Assembly (NCBI GenBank): GCA_029945725.1
Contig: JAQSDB010000008.1
Location: 510,710 to 574,709, forward strand
Source: a bacterium
GTDB lineage: Bacteria; Pseudomonadota; Gammaproteobacteria; Pseudomonadales; Moraxellaceae
DNA length: 64,000 nucleotides
Direction of reading: 5' to 3'
Part shown: in pieces, positions 1 to 7,964 of the stretch
How positions within the stretch are numbered: the first letter of the stretch is position 1
Layout of the letters: each line of letters starts with the position of its first letter
Program-made: the position numbers and the translations under genes
The notes under the pieces: generated by a model
What the model saw: only the letters and a program-made list of their open reading frames with translations
Database searches by the model: none
Told to the model about the DNA's origin: nothing

Positions 1-1
1 C

Positions 2-400
2 AAGGATGAGTCGCGCTCGAATGAAACGCATGTCTCCACCACAGACCCGGAGGCGAAGCTCTACAAGAAAGCGTAGTTTGCCGAGTCCAAGCTACGCCAT
101 CTCGCGCACATCCTGAGTGAGAACCGTAATGGTCTGGTGGTGGACGTCGAGACGATGCAGGCGAACGGTTACGCTGAACGAGATGCTGCTGAAAAAATGG
201 CGGCACGACGACTGAAGTCCGGCGCCACGTTGGGCGCTGATAAGGGCTATGACGCTAGCGGGCATATAAAAAACCTGCAGGCACTCGGTGTGACACCGCA
301 TGTAGCGGCAAAGCGCACGGGCAGCGCAGTACCGGAGTCGATCAAGGCGGCAGAAGGTTATCCATCAATGATTTCGGCACGTACAGATACGCCCCCTTAG
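2..400 (+). pseudogene. IS5-family transposase remnant (C-terminal part)
   Basis: An open frame enters from the left edge, reads SRSNETHVSTTDPEAKLYKKA, and hits an in-frame TAG at 74-76. The same frame continues with ENRNGLVVDVE and TLGADKGYD...LGVTPHVA. These are typical of the catalytic core of IS5-type DDE transposases, in which the GADKGYD block carries the second catalytic Asp. After about residue 105 the sequence stops resembling the family and ends at 400, without the region holding the final catalytic Glu. An internal nonsense codon plus a missing C terminus makes this a dead copy. It sits in the integrated element that ends at 3323. No terminal inverted repeats were found, because the other end lies outside the window. 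Confidence 0.75.
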
Positions 401-437
401 CAGCCGCTCCCTAGATGAAATATCAATCCATATGAAA

Positions 438-488
438 ATGCCAATATCTATTCATTTTTTAAATCAAAAATGATAAAGATATTGGCAT
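438..488. promoter_or_regulatory. Inverted repeat upstream of the YjjJ/HipA-like gene (candidate operator)
   Basis: ATGCCAATATCT at 438-449 is repeated as a perfect 12-bp reverse complement at 477-488. A weaker inner pair TCATTTTT/AAAAATGA lies between them. The 12-mer TATCTATTCATT from this region (446-457) recurs at 533-544, just before the downstream ATG at 558. The block is AT-rich and is the only plausible promoter zone for the kinase gene. Autoregulation by that protein's own N-terminal HTH is an inference. Confidence 0.45.
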
Positions 489-557
489 GAAGGCCAAAAT
501 CTACGAAGGCTGCAGCCAAATAGGCACTCCCCTATCTATTCATTCTTTGAGGACGCC

Positions 558-1895
558 ATGACAAGCCCCAACCTTGATGAGCGTCTGCTGCACACTCTCC
601 GACGCCAAACAGCCCCTCGAACCGCGAAGGAGCTGGCTGCTGACTTGGGCGTCTCCCAGCCTACACTGTCACGGGCCTTGAGCCGCTTGGACAGCCAGGT
701 AGTCATGCTTGGCCAGGCACGCAGTACCCGGTATGCCTTGGTACGTGGCATTCGCGACATGGGTCATCGCTTTCCCATAACGCGCATCGGCACAGATGGC
801 ACCCCAGAATGCGTCGGCGAGTTGATCGCCTTGGCCGGTGAGCAGTTTTTCGTGCAATGGAGAGCGGGCAACAGCAAGGCCTTTGAAGATCTAGCATGGT
901 TTGTCTGGGACATGCGTCCCCAAGGCTTTCTGGGGCGAGCGCTCCTGCAACAGCACCCAGAGCTTTCTCTTCCCGGCCGTTGGCAGGACTGGAGCAATGA
1001 CGACATTCTGCAATGGCTAACGCTGTATGGCTCCTCCTGTCCTGGCAACCTCATCATTGGTGAGGTTGCCTTTCAGGGTTGGCTTGAGCATGAGGCTCGC
1101 CACCAACCAATGGCCATTGCCCTGACTGACCGCACAACCGCCTATCCTGTCCTTGCCACCAATGCTCTACAGGGCTCGGGATACGGCTCCTCTGCCGGAG
1201 GCGAGCAGCCCAAGTTCTCTGCCCTTCGCATGAAGGGAGACAGCGACTACCAAGAAGTACTTGTGAAATTCTCCCCTCCCATGGAGACCGCAGCCGGACA
1301 GCGATGGGCAGACCTACTCGTCTGCGAACATCTGGCTCTGCAGCTTCTGACCGAGGAAGAGGCAGATCACGGCCTAGCTACCCTCTCTGAGCTGATCGTG
1401 GCCGGAGGCCGTGCCTTTCTGGAGGTCGAGCGGTTTGACCGCATTGGCTTGACGGGCCGGCGCGGCATGGTCTCGCTGGAAGCGGTGAATGCCGAATTCC
1501 TGGGCCTGAAAGAGCAGACTTGGGAGGCAGCAGCGGCGGCCTTGCTCGCAGGCCGCCACATCAACAAGGCCGACCATGATGCCCTCCTTCGGCGCACCGT
1601 GTTTGCCCAGCTCATTGCCAACACAGATCGCCACTTCGGCAATATCTCATTCTTCATGGACGATGCCGGGCGGCTCACCCTGGCCCCTGCCTACGACATG
1701 CTGCCTATGGCATTTGCTCCTGTGAATAATGAGGTCATTGAGCGCGCCTTCCCCACAGTACGGCCACGCACTGATACATTGGCCTATTGGGCATGGGGAC
1801 TGGATCTGGCACAGCGCTACTGGCAGCGCGTCCAAGAGGACACCAGGATTTCCAACGCGTTCAAGCAGGCCGTCTCAACGAGGCTCAGCAAATAA
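558..1895 (+). CDS. yjjJ: HipA-family kinase-like protein of the YjjJ type with fused N-terminal HTH
   Basis: 445 aa, close to the length of E. coli YjjJ. The first ~65 residues form a winged HTH (TAKELAADLGVSQPTLSRAL). The rest is a HipA-like Ser/Thr kinase fold. A glycine/lysine loop (GYGSSAGGEQPKF, about residue 215) corresponds to the HipA nucleotide-binding segment. NTDRHFGN near residue 353 matches the catalytic Asp/Asn motif, and APAYDM the metal-binding Asp. HipA proteins usually pair with a separate HipB DNA-binding antitoxin; here the DNA-binding domain is fused and no hipB is adjacent. HipA kinases phosphorylate targets such as glutamyl-tRNA synthetase; the target here is unknown. 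The gene lies in an island end next to an IS remnant, which suggests horizontal acquisition. Confidence 0.8.
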   Translation: MTSPNLDERLLHTLRRQTAPRTAKELAADLGVSQPTLSRALSRLDSQVVMLGQARSTRYALVRGIRDMGHRFPITRIGTDGTPECVGELIALAGEQFFVQWRAGNSKAFEDLAWFVWDMRPQGFLGRALLQQHPELSLPGRWQDWSNDDILQWLTLYGSSCPGNLIIGEVAFQGWLEHEARHQPMAIALTDRTTAYPVLATNALQGSGYGSSAGGEQPKFSALRMKGDSDYQEVLVKFSPPMETAAGQRWADLLVCEHLALQLLTEEEADHGLATLSELIVAGGRAFLEVERFDRIGLTGRRGMVSLEAVNAEFLGLKEQTWEAAAAALLAGRHINKADHDALLRRTVFAQLIANTDRHFGNISFFMDDAGRLTLAPAYDMLPMAFAPVNNEVIERAFPTVRPRTDTLAYWAWGLDLAQRYWQRVQEDTRISNAFKQAVSTRLSK

Positions 1896-1969
1896 AAAAG
1901 AAGGAGCGATAGAGCCGCGTCATACTCAATAGCGGGGGGACGTCGCATCCACCACACCCCCTTCATAAA

Positions 1970-2009
1970 GACCACAGTTCGTGGTTATATAAACACACTT
2001 TGTGGTCAT
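1970..2009. promoter_or_regulatory. Repeat-containing promoter region of the winged-helix/nucleotidyltransferase pair
   Basis: GACCACA at 1970-1976 is the exact inverted complement of TGTGGTC at 2001-2007. TCGTGGTTAT (1979-1988) and TTGTGGTCAT (2000-2009) form an imperfect direct repeat with a 21-bp period, about two helical turns. A TATATAA stretch lies between them and the GTG start follows at 2022. This is what an autoregulatory operator for the small winged-helix protein would look like. The binding partner is inferred. Confidence 0.45.
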
Positions 2010-2021
2010 TAGGACGTCTAC

Positions 2022-2360
2022 GTGACACCTGCCCTCGATGCTGTCTTTGGCAACCGATCAGCCTCCCAGGCCCTGCTGTACCTGCAGAACTACGGCGAGG
2101 GCTATGCCCGCGGCATTGCGTTAACTTTTGACGTGCCCCTCACGGGTATCCAGCGTCAACTAAAGCGACTTGAGGGGGAGGGCATTCTGGTCAGCCGCAT
2201 GGTCGGCAATACCCGCTTATTTACCTGGAATCCCAGCAGCAGGACGACAAAGAATCTGCGAGCCTTCTTGGAGTCCGAATTGGAAAGCCTTCCAAACGAG
2301 ATGACAGAGAAGTATTTCCGGGAGCGCCGGCGCCCACGTCGCTCCGGTAAACCCCTCTGA
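2022..2360 (+). CDS. Small winged-helix DNA-binding protein (candidate antitoxin/regulator)
   Basis: 112 aa from a GTG start just after a repeat-rich promoter. Residues 10-70 look like an ArsR/MarR-type winged helix: helices ALLYLQNYGEGYARGIALTF and PLTGIQRQLKRLEGEGILVS, then a wing RMVGNTRLFTWNP. The C-terminal 25 residues are strongly basic (RERRRPRRSGK). The gene ends 13 nt before a predicted nucleotidyltransferase gene and is surely co-transcribed with it. A DNA-binding protein followed by a nucleotidyltransferase recalls AbiEi/AbiEii and MNT-type toxin-antitoxin operons, in which the first product represses the promoter. Family identity beyond the fold is uncertain. Confidence 0.65.
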   Translation: MTPALDAVFGNRSASQALLYLQNYGEGYARGIALTFDVPLTGIQRQLKRLEGEGILVSRMVGNTRLFTWNPSSRTTKNLRAFLESELESLPNEMTEKYFRERRRPRRSGKPL

Positions 2361-2373
2361 CCAGCCCTGACCA

Positions 2374-2937
2374 ATGAACATTACCGCCAGCACAACTGCC
2401 GTCGAGCTCGCTGCCTGGGTTAGCCAGCTACTGGAAGCGGCCGGCATCACGGCCACGCTGTCCGGAGGTGGAGCAGTCAGCATCTACACTGAGAACCAGT
2501 ACCAGTCCAATGATCTCGATTTCGTCACGGTAGAGCGGCGCAAGCGCCTATCAGAGATGCTGGAGCCCCATGGCTTCAGACTTGCTGATGACAACCGGCA
2601 CTTCTACCACCCCGCGACTGAGTTTTTCTTGGAGTTCCCGGCGGCGCCGCTGGAGTTTGGTAAGCGCTGCGTGCAGGCCAGCGATATTCCGAAGTTGGAG
2701 ACCCCATGGGGGCCATTGCGCGTCATTACCCCAACCCTGTGCGTCATGGATCGCCTAGCATCCTGGTGGCACTGGAATGATCGTCAGTCGTGGCAACAGG
2801 CCGACATGGTAGCAGCACACCAGGTTGTCGATTACACGGATCTCATTGCCTATGCTGAAGGGGAAGGCGCGGATCCGGCGGACATCACCAAACTTCAGGC
2901 TCAGGCGCAGAATCTCAACACCAAGCCTGAACTATAA
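2374..2937 (+). CDS. Nucleotidyltransferase-fold protein (candidate toxin of a two-gene system)
   Basis: 187 aa. The N terminus carries the pol-beta superfamily signature: glycine-rich SGGGAVSIY (about residues 30-38) followed by SNDLDFV (about 47-53), giving the paired acidic DLD metal ligands. The middle has FFLEFPAAPLEFG. The C-terminal part is helical (CVMDRLASWWHWNDRQS...QVVDYTDLIAYAEGEG), as in AbiEii/DUF6036-like nucleotidyltransferases. Such enzymes can add nucleotides to tRNA or proteins and act as growth-arresting toxins, opposed by a partner encoded upstream. Pairing with the winged-helix gene at 2022 supports that reading. The substrate is unknown, and a housekeeping role cannot be excluded. 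Confidence 0.6.
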   Translation: MNITASTTAVELAAWVSQLLEAAGITATLSGGGAVSIYTENQYQSNDLDFVTVERRKRLSEMLEPHGFRLADDNRHFYHPATEFFLEFPAAPLEFGKRCVQASDIPKLETPWGPLRVITPTLCVMDRLASWWHWNDRQSWQQADMVAAHQVVDYTDLIAYAEGEGADPADITKLQAQAQNLNTKPEL

Positions 2938-3302
2938 AGGGCAAGCCCGGCAGCTCATTAGGCACAGTGGCCGGCTTAACAGCAGGCGCCTGACACTACC
3001 TCTTTGAAAAGCCTATCAAGCCCTGCATTTGGGACTTGAACTTTTGCCGCAATTTTCCCCTATGGATGACGCCCTGAGAGCCCCGTCAAAATTCGACGAC
3101 CAATTCTTCATCAAAAAGAGAGTTACCCAAGGACGCTCAAAATGGCGTTTTCCGACGAACTAGAGAACCACTACATGTTGTGGTTAGGACCCACAAAAAA
3201 CACTAGGGCTTGGTAGCGAAAAAGTACTGGGTAACTGCATTGGGTAACATAGAAATCAATTACTTTTATTCACTTCAAAATCAATAAATTAGAAGATTTT
3301 AA
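2938..3302. other. Gene-free island end with integrase-arm-like repeats
   Basis: No convincing coding sequence. The octamer TGGGTAAC occurs at 3228-3235 and again at 3241-3248, and in inverted orientation (GTTACCCA) at 3122-3129. Short repeated octamers within about 200 bp of a tRNA-type core site are typical arm-type binding sites for tyrosine recombinases. The DNA becomes AT-rich from about 3240 to 3302. I see nothing else here. Confidence 0.45.
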
Positions 3303-3323
3303 CAAGTCCTCTCCTGGGCACCA
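3303..3323 (+). other. Displaced tRNA 3' end: attachment site of an integrated element
   Basis: The sequence reads CAAGT, CCTCT, CCTGGGC, A, CCA. These match a T-loop end, T-stem, acceptor stem, discriminator base and CCA. No 5' half precedes it, and the two bases before it (AA instead of the TT of a TTCAAGT loop) break the T-loop, so this is a fragment. The matching acceptor 5' strand would be GCCCAGG, as in some leucine tRNAs. A terminator follows directly at 3336. This is the expected scar when an element integrates in a tRNA 3' end, with the intact tRNA rebuilt at the far end, left of this window. Confidence 0.6.
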
Positions 3324-3330
3324 ATCAAAT

Positions 3331-3362
3331 AAAAAGGCCGGTCAGCAATGACCGGCCTTTTT
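3331..3362. terminator. Rho-independent terminator
   Basis: A GGCCGGTCA/TGACCGGCC stem (3336-3344 and 3349-3357) with a 4-nt loop, A-run before and T-run after, so it can work both ways. It probably served the original tRNA gene and now also ends the leftward SRPBCC gene that stops at 3390. Confidence 0.8.
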
Positions 3363-3389
3363 ATTGGCTGATTTTTAATCAGCCGGGCT

Positions 3390-3821
3390 TCAGAGGTGCA
3401 GACCCTTCAGGCCGCGGCGGATGCCCATCTCCAGACCTGGCTTGATGATCGACGCCACCAGCGGAAACTTGCCTTCGAAGACGATGGTGTAGTGCAGGCG
3501 CGAACCGCCGCTGGCGGTCGGGTAGAAGCGCATCACGCCGTGATGATTCTTGAGCGGGCTGCCACGGGTAATGCGGTACTCGATCAGCTCGTTTTCCTTG
3601 TAGGCCGTCACCGTTTCGACAAAGGCGGGGCCGACCAGAATGCGCATTTCACGCGCCGAGCCAACGCCATTGCGCACGCCCTGACCATCGCTGATGCGCT
3701 TGATCTTTGCCGGCGCAAAAATGGCCGCCAGATTTTCATGCTCGCCCAGATAGGCAAACAGGCGGTCCACAGGGGCCGAAAACTCCTGAACAATTTCAAT
3801 ACGCTGCTGTCCCACAATCAT
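3390..3821 (-). CDS. SRPBCC (START/polyketide cyclase-like) family protein
   Basis: 143 aa from ATG at 3821 (MIVGQQRIEIVQEF). The reading frame extends upstream, but that part lacks family similarity. Features fit the SRPBCC ligand-binding fold: opening strand EIVQEFSAPVDRLFAYL, the helix/loop HENLAAIFAPAKIKRI, a glycine break VGSAREM, then VTAYKENELIEYRITRG and SRLHYTIVFEGKFP, with an amphipathic C-terminal helix. It shares pattern and length with the gene at 63491-63907 (GSxR, IxYRIxxGxPLKNHxGxxxF, RxGLKxxxL/RMGLKRIK), so the two are paralogues. The ligand is unknown. It is the first chromosomal gene after the attachment site. Confidence 0.75.
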   Translation of the reverse strand: MIVGQQRIEIVQEFSAPVDRLFAYLGEHENLAAIFAPAKIKRISDGQGVRNGVGSAREMRILVGPAFVETVTAYKENELIEYRITRGSPLKNHHGVMRFYPTASGGSRLHYTIVFEGKFPLVASIIKPGLEMGIRRGLKGLHL

Positions 3822-3925
3822 CCCCTCAAAAAATACCCGGTTATCAAATTTTGTGTCCGCCGCATTGTGCCGGGGACCGCGGGCACTAAAAAGAGCTGCT
3901 GAGGCCAAACACTGGCCCGACAGCC

Positions 3926-4399
3926 TTACAAGCCGATTCCTGCCCGCCAGTCCGGTTCAACACGGAGAATCATTCCCTCAACGGCAATAATACGCACCTG
4001 CGTACCCGCCGGCGCATCCTCCCCCACCACACTCCAGTAGCTGTCATCCAGCCGGATACGGCCATGACCCTTATGAATAGGCTCTTCGAGCACCGCATCA
4101 CGGCCAATAAAACCCGCGAGGCGATTATTAAGGCCCTCCGCTCCCGCACGCTGCTCCAGCTTGTCCTTTGGATTGGGACGAAAGCGGGTCCAGGCAGCCA
4201 CTGCCGCAACGGCCGCGACAGCAAAGCACAACAGCTGCACCGACGATGAAATTCCTGACATTGCTGTCAGCAGGCCCACCAGAAAAGCGCCAATACACAT
4301 GAAAAAAAAGAACAACGTGCCTGTCAGCATCTCGGCAATCAGAAAGACAAAACCGGCGCCGAGCCACCAGAGCGCGGGATACTGGGCAAAATAATCCAT
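3926..4399 (-). CDS. NfeD-family membrane protein
   Basis: 157 aa. Two or three hydrophobic segments occupy the N-terminal half (ALWWLGAGFVFLIAEMLTG; LFFFFMCIGAFLVGLLTAM; VQLLCFAVAAVAAVAAW). They are followed by a soluble beta-barrel (OB-like) domain, GFIGRDAVLEEPIHKGHGRIRLDDSYWSVVGEDAPAGTQVRIIAVEGMILRVEP, which is the NfeD C-terminal signature. The start lies 2 nt beyond the stop of the stomatin-like gene, so the two are translated as a pair. NfeD/SPFH pairs are widespread and thought to organise membrane microdomains or quality control. This is the short form without the ClpP-like protease domain. Confidence 0.85.
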   Translation of the reverse strand: MDYFAQYPALWWLGAGFVFLIAEMLTGTLFFFFMCIGAFLVGLLTAMSGISSSVQLLCFAVAAVAAVAAWTRFRPNPKDKLEQRAGAEGLNNRLAGFIGRDAVLEEPIHKGHGRIRLDDSYWSVVGEDAPAGTQVRIIAVEGMILRVEPDWRAGIGL

Positions 4400-4401
4400 G
4401 A

Positions 4402-5313
4402 TCAGGCCTTCTTGTGCTGCAGCTCTTTGACGATTTCACCAATACCGGCAATGGAACCAATCACCTGTGAAGACTCCAGCGGCATCATGATGATCTTGCT
4501 GTTGCTGCTGGCGGCAAGCGTACCCAGCGCCTCGATGTATTTCTGTGCCACAAAATAATTCACGGCCTGGATATCACCCTTGGAAATGGCTTCCGACACC
4601 ATCAGCGTGGCTTTCGCTTCCGCCTCAGCCTGACGCTCACGCGCCTCGGATTGCAAAAAGGCAGCCTGACGCTCGCCTTCGGCTTCCAGAATCTGCGACA
4701 ACTTTTTGCCTTCTGCTGCCAGGATGGCGGCCTGACGCGTGCCTTCAGCTTCGAGAATCTGTGCACGCTTGAGACGCTCGGCCTTCATCTGGCCACCCAT
4801 TGCCGCCACCAGATCGGCCGGCGGAGTGATGTCCTTGATTTCAATACGGGTGATCTTGATGCCCCAGGGATTGGTGGCCTGATCGACGATGGTGAGCAGT
4901 TGCGAATTGATGTGATCGCGTTGCGACAACATCTGGTCCAGATCCATGTTGCCAATCACGGTACGAATATTGGTCATGGTCAGATTGCGGATGGCGTACT
5001 CCAGGTTACTGACTTCATAGGAAGCCTGCGACGCACTGAAGACCTGATAAAAACAGACGGCATCAATGGTTACCATGGCGTTATCGCGTGAAATCACCTG
5101 CTGGGGCGGAATATCCAGCACCTGCTCCATCACGTTGACCTTGTTACCCACCTTGTCAAAAAAAGGAATGATGAATTCCAGGCCGGGTGACATGGTGCGC
5201 GTATAACGGCCGAAACGCTCCAGCGTCCATTCATAGCCCTGCGGTATCTGCTTGACCGCCATGGTGACCAGCACGACAGCAAAAAAAAGAACAATGATTG
5301 CAAAGCTTTCCAT
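4402..5313 (-). CDS. qmcA: SPFH/stomatin-like membrane protein (QmcA type)
   Basis: 303 aa. One N-terminal membrane anchor ([17 protein letters not shown]) precedes a complete SPFH domain: [78 protein letters not shown] and [28 protein letters not shown]. The C-terminal half (about residues 170-240) is an Ala/Glu-rich coiled coil with repeats ([20 protein letters not shown]). Together this is the QmcA/YbbK layout. Its partner nfeD follows immediately. QmcA-type proteins oligomerise on the inner membrane and are linked to FtsH-related protein quality control. Confidence 0.9.
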   Translation of the reverse strand: MESFAIIVLFFAVVLVTMAVKQIPQGYEWTLERFGRYTRTMSPGLEFIIPFFDKVGNKVNVMEQVLDIPPQQVISRDNAMVTIDAVCFYQVFSASQASYEVSNLEYAIRNLTMTNIRTVIGNMDLDQMLSQRDHINSQLLTIVDQATNPWGIKITRIEIKDITPPADLVAAMGGQMKAERLKRAQILEAEGTRQAAILAAEGKKLSQILEAEGERQAAFLQSEARERQAEAEAKATLMVSEAISKGDIQAVNYFVAQKYIEALGTLAASSNSKIIMMPLESSQVIGSIAGIGEIVKELQHKKA

Positions 5314-5349
5314 GACTACTCCTGTGAATTTCCGTTTGTTTATGCTGAT

Positions 5350-7137
5350 TCAGTTCAGCGGGGCAACCCGCAATATCTCTTCTATCGTGGTCAGCCCCTG
5401 AGCCACCTTCTGCGCACCCGAAAGACGCAGCGGCAGCAATCCCTCCTTGTAGGCCTGCTTGCGCACATCCCCCAGCGAAGCACCGTCGCTGATGATTTTC
5501 TTGAGCTCGTGTGACAGCAGCATGATTTCGTACACTCCCATACGGCCGAGATAGCCCGTGTCGCGACACTCGAGGCAGCCCTTCGGGGCGAAAATCTTTT
5601 TCGGCACTGGTGCTTTCCATGGATGCGTCAGATCCGTCCACACTTTTTCATCGCACTCGGTCTCCACCTTGCAATGCGGACACAGGGTGCGCACCAGGCG
5701 CTGCGCCATGACGCCCAGCAAGGTTGCTGAAATAAGAAAAGGCTGCACCCCGAGATCAATCAGGCGATTAATGGAAGACGGCGCATCATTGGTGTGCAGG
5801 GTGGACAACACAAGATGACCGGTCAACGCCGCCTGGATGGCCATGTCAGCCGTTTCCGGGTCACGTATTTCACCCACCATGATGATGTCCGGATCCTGAC
5901 GCATCAGGGAACGGATGCCCTCGGCAAAATCCAGCTCGATATTGTGCTGCACCTGCATCTGGTTAAAGCTGCCCTCGATCATTTCAATCGGGTCTTCAAT
6001 CGTGCAGACGTTGACCTCATCGGTAGCCAGCTGTTTCAGCGTTGAATACAGCGTAGTGGTCTTGCCGGAACCGGTGGGGCCCGTCACGAGAATGATCCCG
6101 TTGGGCTCCTTCACCATTTTCTGCCATTTCTCGTAATCCTCGCCGACCAGTCCCAGCTCCTTGAAACCGCGCACCAGCACATCCGGATCAAAAATACGCA
6201 TCACCATCTTTTCGCCGAAGGCCGTTGGCAAGGTGGAAAGACGCAATTCCGTTTCCTGTCCCTTGGGGTTTCTCGTTTTCAGGCGACCGTCTTGCGGTTT
6301 GCGTTTTTCTGCCACATTCATGCGCCCGAGAATCTTGATGCGGGCCACCACTGCATTCATGATGAGCTGCGGAAATTCATAGATATTGTGCAGCACGCCA
6401 TCAATACGGAAACGCACGCGGCCGATATCACGACGCGGCTCCAGATGAATGTCACTGGCGCGCTGGTCAAACGCATACTGCAGCAACCAGTCGACAATAT
6501 TGACGACGTGCTGGTCATTCGCATCCGGAGCGGCAGAGCTGCTGCCCAGCTCAAGCAGTTGCTCGAAATTACTGACGTACTGGCTGGAGATCGCATCACT
6601 GGTATTGGCACCCTCAATGGCGCGCGCCAGGCGGTAAAACTCGATGGTATAGCGGTGAATATCCGCCGGATTGGCCACCACACGCTTGATGCTTTTACCG
6701 CGCAGGGTTTGCTTGAGATCCGCCTCCCACTCGCTGTGAAACGGCTGCGCCGAGGCCACCGTGACTTCATCCGGCGTCACGGCCACCGCCAGAATGCCGT
6801 GACGGTCGGCATACTTGTACGACATGGCCTGGGTGACTTCGCCTGCGCGAATCTTGATCGGGTCGATATGAAACACCGGCTGCCCGGCCCGGCCGGCCAG
6901 CCACGCCGTCAGCACATCCAGCTTCAGCGGCCCGCCACTGACTGCGTCCTCGAAATCAAAATTGGCAACAATCTGCAGGGGATGCCAGTTGAGCTGCTCG
7001 CGCGCGCGCGGCGTGGTTGCTGCCAGATTGGCATCGCGCTGACTGATGCGGCCATCCTTCAGCAACTCGTCAAGGCACCAGCGCAGGTCAACACGGAAAG
7101 AAAACGGGGTCGGAGTTTTGGCCACGGGCTTGTTCAT
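5350..7137 (-). CDS. GspE/PulE-type secretion or pilus ATPase
   Basis: 595 aa. An N-terminal GspE-N-like domain (about 15-180) precedes the ATPase: Walker A GPTGSGKT at 353-360, Asp-box IMVGEIRDPETADMA, His-box TGHLVLSTLHTNDA, and the zinc tetracysteine CPHC...CLEC near the C terminus. These are standard for hexameric type II secretion/type IV pilus extension motors acting at the inner membrane. No gspF/pilC platform or pseudopilin gene is adjacent, so it either serves a machine encoded elsewhere or a divergent one. It lies 36 nt upstream of qmcA on the same strand and could share its transcript. The divergent gene is lemA. Confidence 0.85.
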   Translation of the reverse strand: MNKPVAKTPTPFSFRVDLRWCLDELLKDGRISQRDANLAATTPRAREQLNWHPLQIVANFDFEDAVSGGPLKLDVLTAWLAGRAGQPVFHIDPIKIRAGEVTQAMSYKYADRHGILAVAVTPDEVTVASAQPFHSEWEADLKQTLRGKSIKRVVANPADIHRYTIEFYRLARAIEGANTSDAISSQYVSNFEQLLELGSSSAAPDANDQHVVNIVDWLLQYAFDQRASDIHLEPRRDIGRVRFRIDGVLHNIYEFPQLIMNAVVARIKILGRMNVAEKRKPQDGRLKTRNPKGQETELRLSTLPTAFGEKMVMRIFDPDVLVRGFKELGLVGEDYEKWQKMVKEPNGIILVTGPTGSGKTTTLYSTLKQLATDEVNVCTIEDPIEMIEGSFNQMQVQHNIELDFAEGIRSLMRQDPDIIMVGEIRDPETADMAIQAALTGHLVLSTLHTNDAPSSINRLIDLGVQPFLISATLLGVMAQRLVRTLCPHCKVETECDEKVWTDLTHPWKAPVPKKIFAPKGCLECRDTGYLGRMGVYEIMLLSHELKKIISDGASLGDVRKQAYKEGLLPLRLSGAQKVAQGLTTIEEILRVAPLN

Positions 7138-7200
7138 GTTTTTCCCACCATCAAAGTCGTTTGACTATAACCCCTTGTAATTCTGGCCGGCAGCCCTATC

Positions 7201-7219
7201 TTGTGAACGTCATTCACAA
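7201..7219. promoter_or_regulatory. Palindrome in the lemA/GspE divergent promoter region
   Basis: TTGTGAA (7201-7207) and TTCACAA (7213-7219) are perfect inverted repeats around CGTCA, 16 nt before the lemA ATG. The half-sites resemble Crp/Vfr half-sites (TGTGA/TCACA), but the spacing is one base longer than the classical 6-bp spacer. The position near the start codon would suit repression. Confidence 0.35.
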
Positions 7220-7234
7220 AGCAGGACGCCTGCC

Positions 7235-7861
7235 ATGTCACGCCTTCGCCTTATTGCCACCAGCTTGCTGGCCCTTCTCACCCTGGCCCTCGGCGGTTGC
7301 GGCTACAACACCATGCAGGCCCAGGATGAGGAGGTGAAAGCCGCCTGGTCCGAAGTCCTCAACCAGTACCAGCGCCGCGCCGACCTCATCCCCAATCTGG
7401 TGAATGTGGTCAAGGGTTATGCCGCCCAGGAAAAAGACGTGCTGATTGCCGTCACCAACGCTCGTGCCGGCGTCGGCAGCATCAAGGCGGATGCCTCCCT
7501 GATCAACGATCCGGCGGCCTTCAAGAAATTCCAGCAGGCCCAGGGCGAAATGAGCTCGGCACTTTCCCGTCTGCTCGTGGTGTCGGAGAATTATCCGCAG
7601 CTCAAGTCCGACCAGAATTTCCGCGACCTGCAGGCCCAGATCGAGGGCACGGAAAACCGCATCACCGTCGCTCGCAACCGTTATGTGCAGAGCGTGAGGA
7701 CCTATAACGTGACCGTGCGCTCCTTCCCCTCCAACCTCACGGCCAAGGCCTTCGGCCTGCCGCTGCGGCCAAACTTCGAGGTGGAAAACGAAAAGGCCAT
7801 CAGCAAGCCGCCCACTGTTGATTTCAGCGCGCCGGCACCGGCTCCTGCGGCCGCACCGTAA
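7235..7861 (+). CDS. lemA: LemA family lipoprotein
   Basis: 208 aa with a signal peptide and lipobox (ALGGC, Cys near residue 22), so a membrane-attached lipoprotein facing the periplasm. The LemA core is clear: EVKAAWSEVLNQYQRRADLIPNLVNVVKGYAAQEKDVL, then LSRLLVVSENYPQLKSDQNFRDLQAQIEGTENRITVARNRY and VRSFPSNLTAKAFGLP. The tail is Ala/Pro-rich. It is followed after about 100 nt by a TPM-domain gene, the common LemA-TPM neighbourhood. An 11-bp hairpin lies between the two genes. The precise function of LemA is not established. Confidence 0.92.
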   Translation: MSRLRLIATSLLALLTLALGGCGYNTMQAQDEEVKAAWSEVLNQYQRRADLIPNLVNVVKGYAAQEKDVLIAVTNARAGVGSIKADASLINDPAAFKKFQQAQGEMSSALSRLLVVSENYPQLKSDQNFRDLQAQIEGTENRITVARNRYVQSVRTYNVTVRSFPSNLTAKAFGLPLRPNFEVENEKAISKPPTVDFSAPAPAPAAAP

Positions 7862-7870
7862 TACACCGTG

Positions 7871-7896
7871 AGTGACGCCCGCCAGCGGGCGTCACT
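7871..7896 (+). promoter_or_regulatory. Intercistronic hairpin between lemA and the TPM gene
   Basis: A perfect 11-bp stem (7871-7881 with 7886-7896) and a 4-nt loop CCAG start ten bases after the lemA stop. There is no T-run, so it is not a canonical terminator. It may stabilise the lemA message or tune relative expression. Confidence 0.45.
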
Positions 7897-7964
7897 CCTC
7901 CGGCAAGATCACCTCCGGAAAACAGGGTGGCTGGCGCTGCACCAGCCCATCCCACGGAAAGCCC

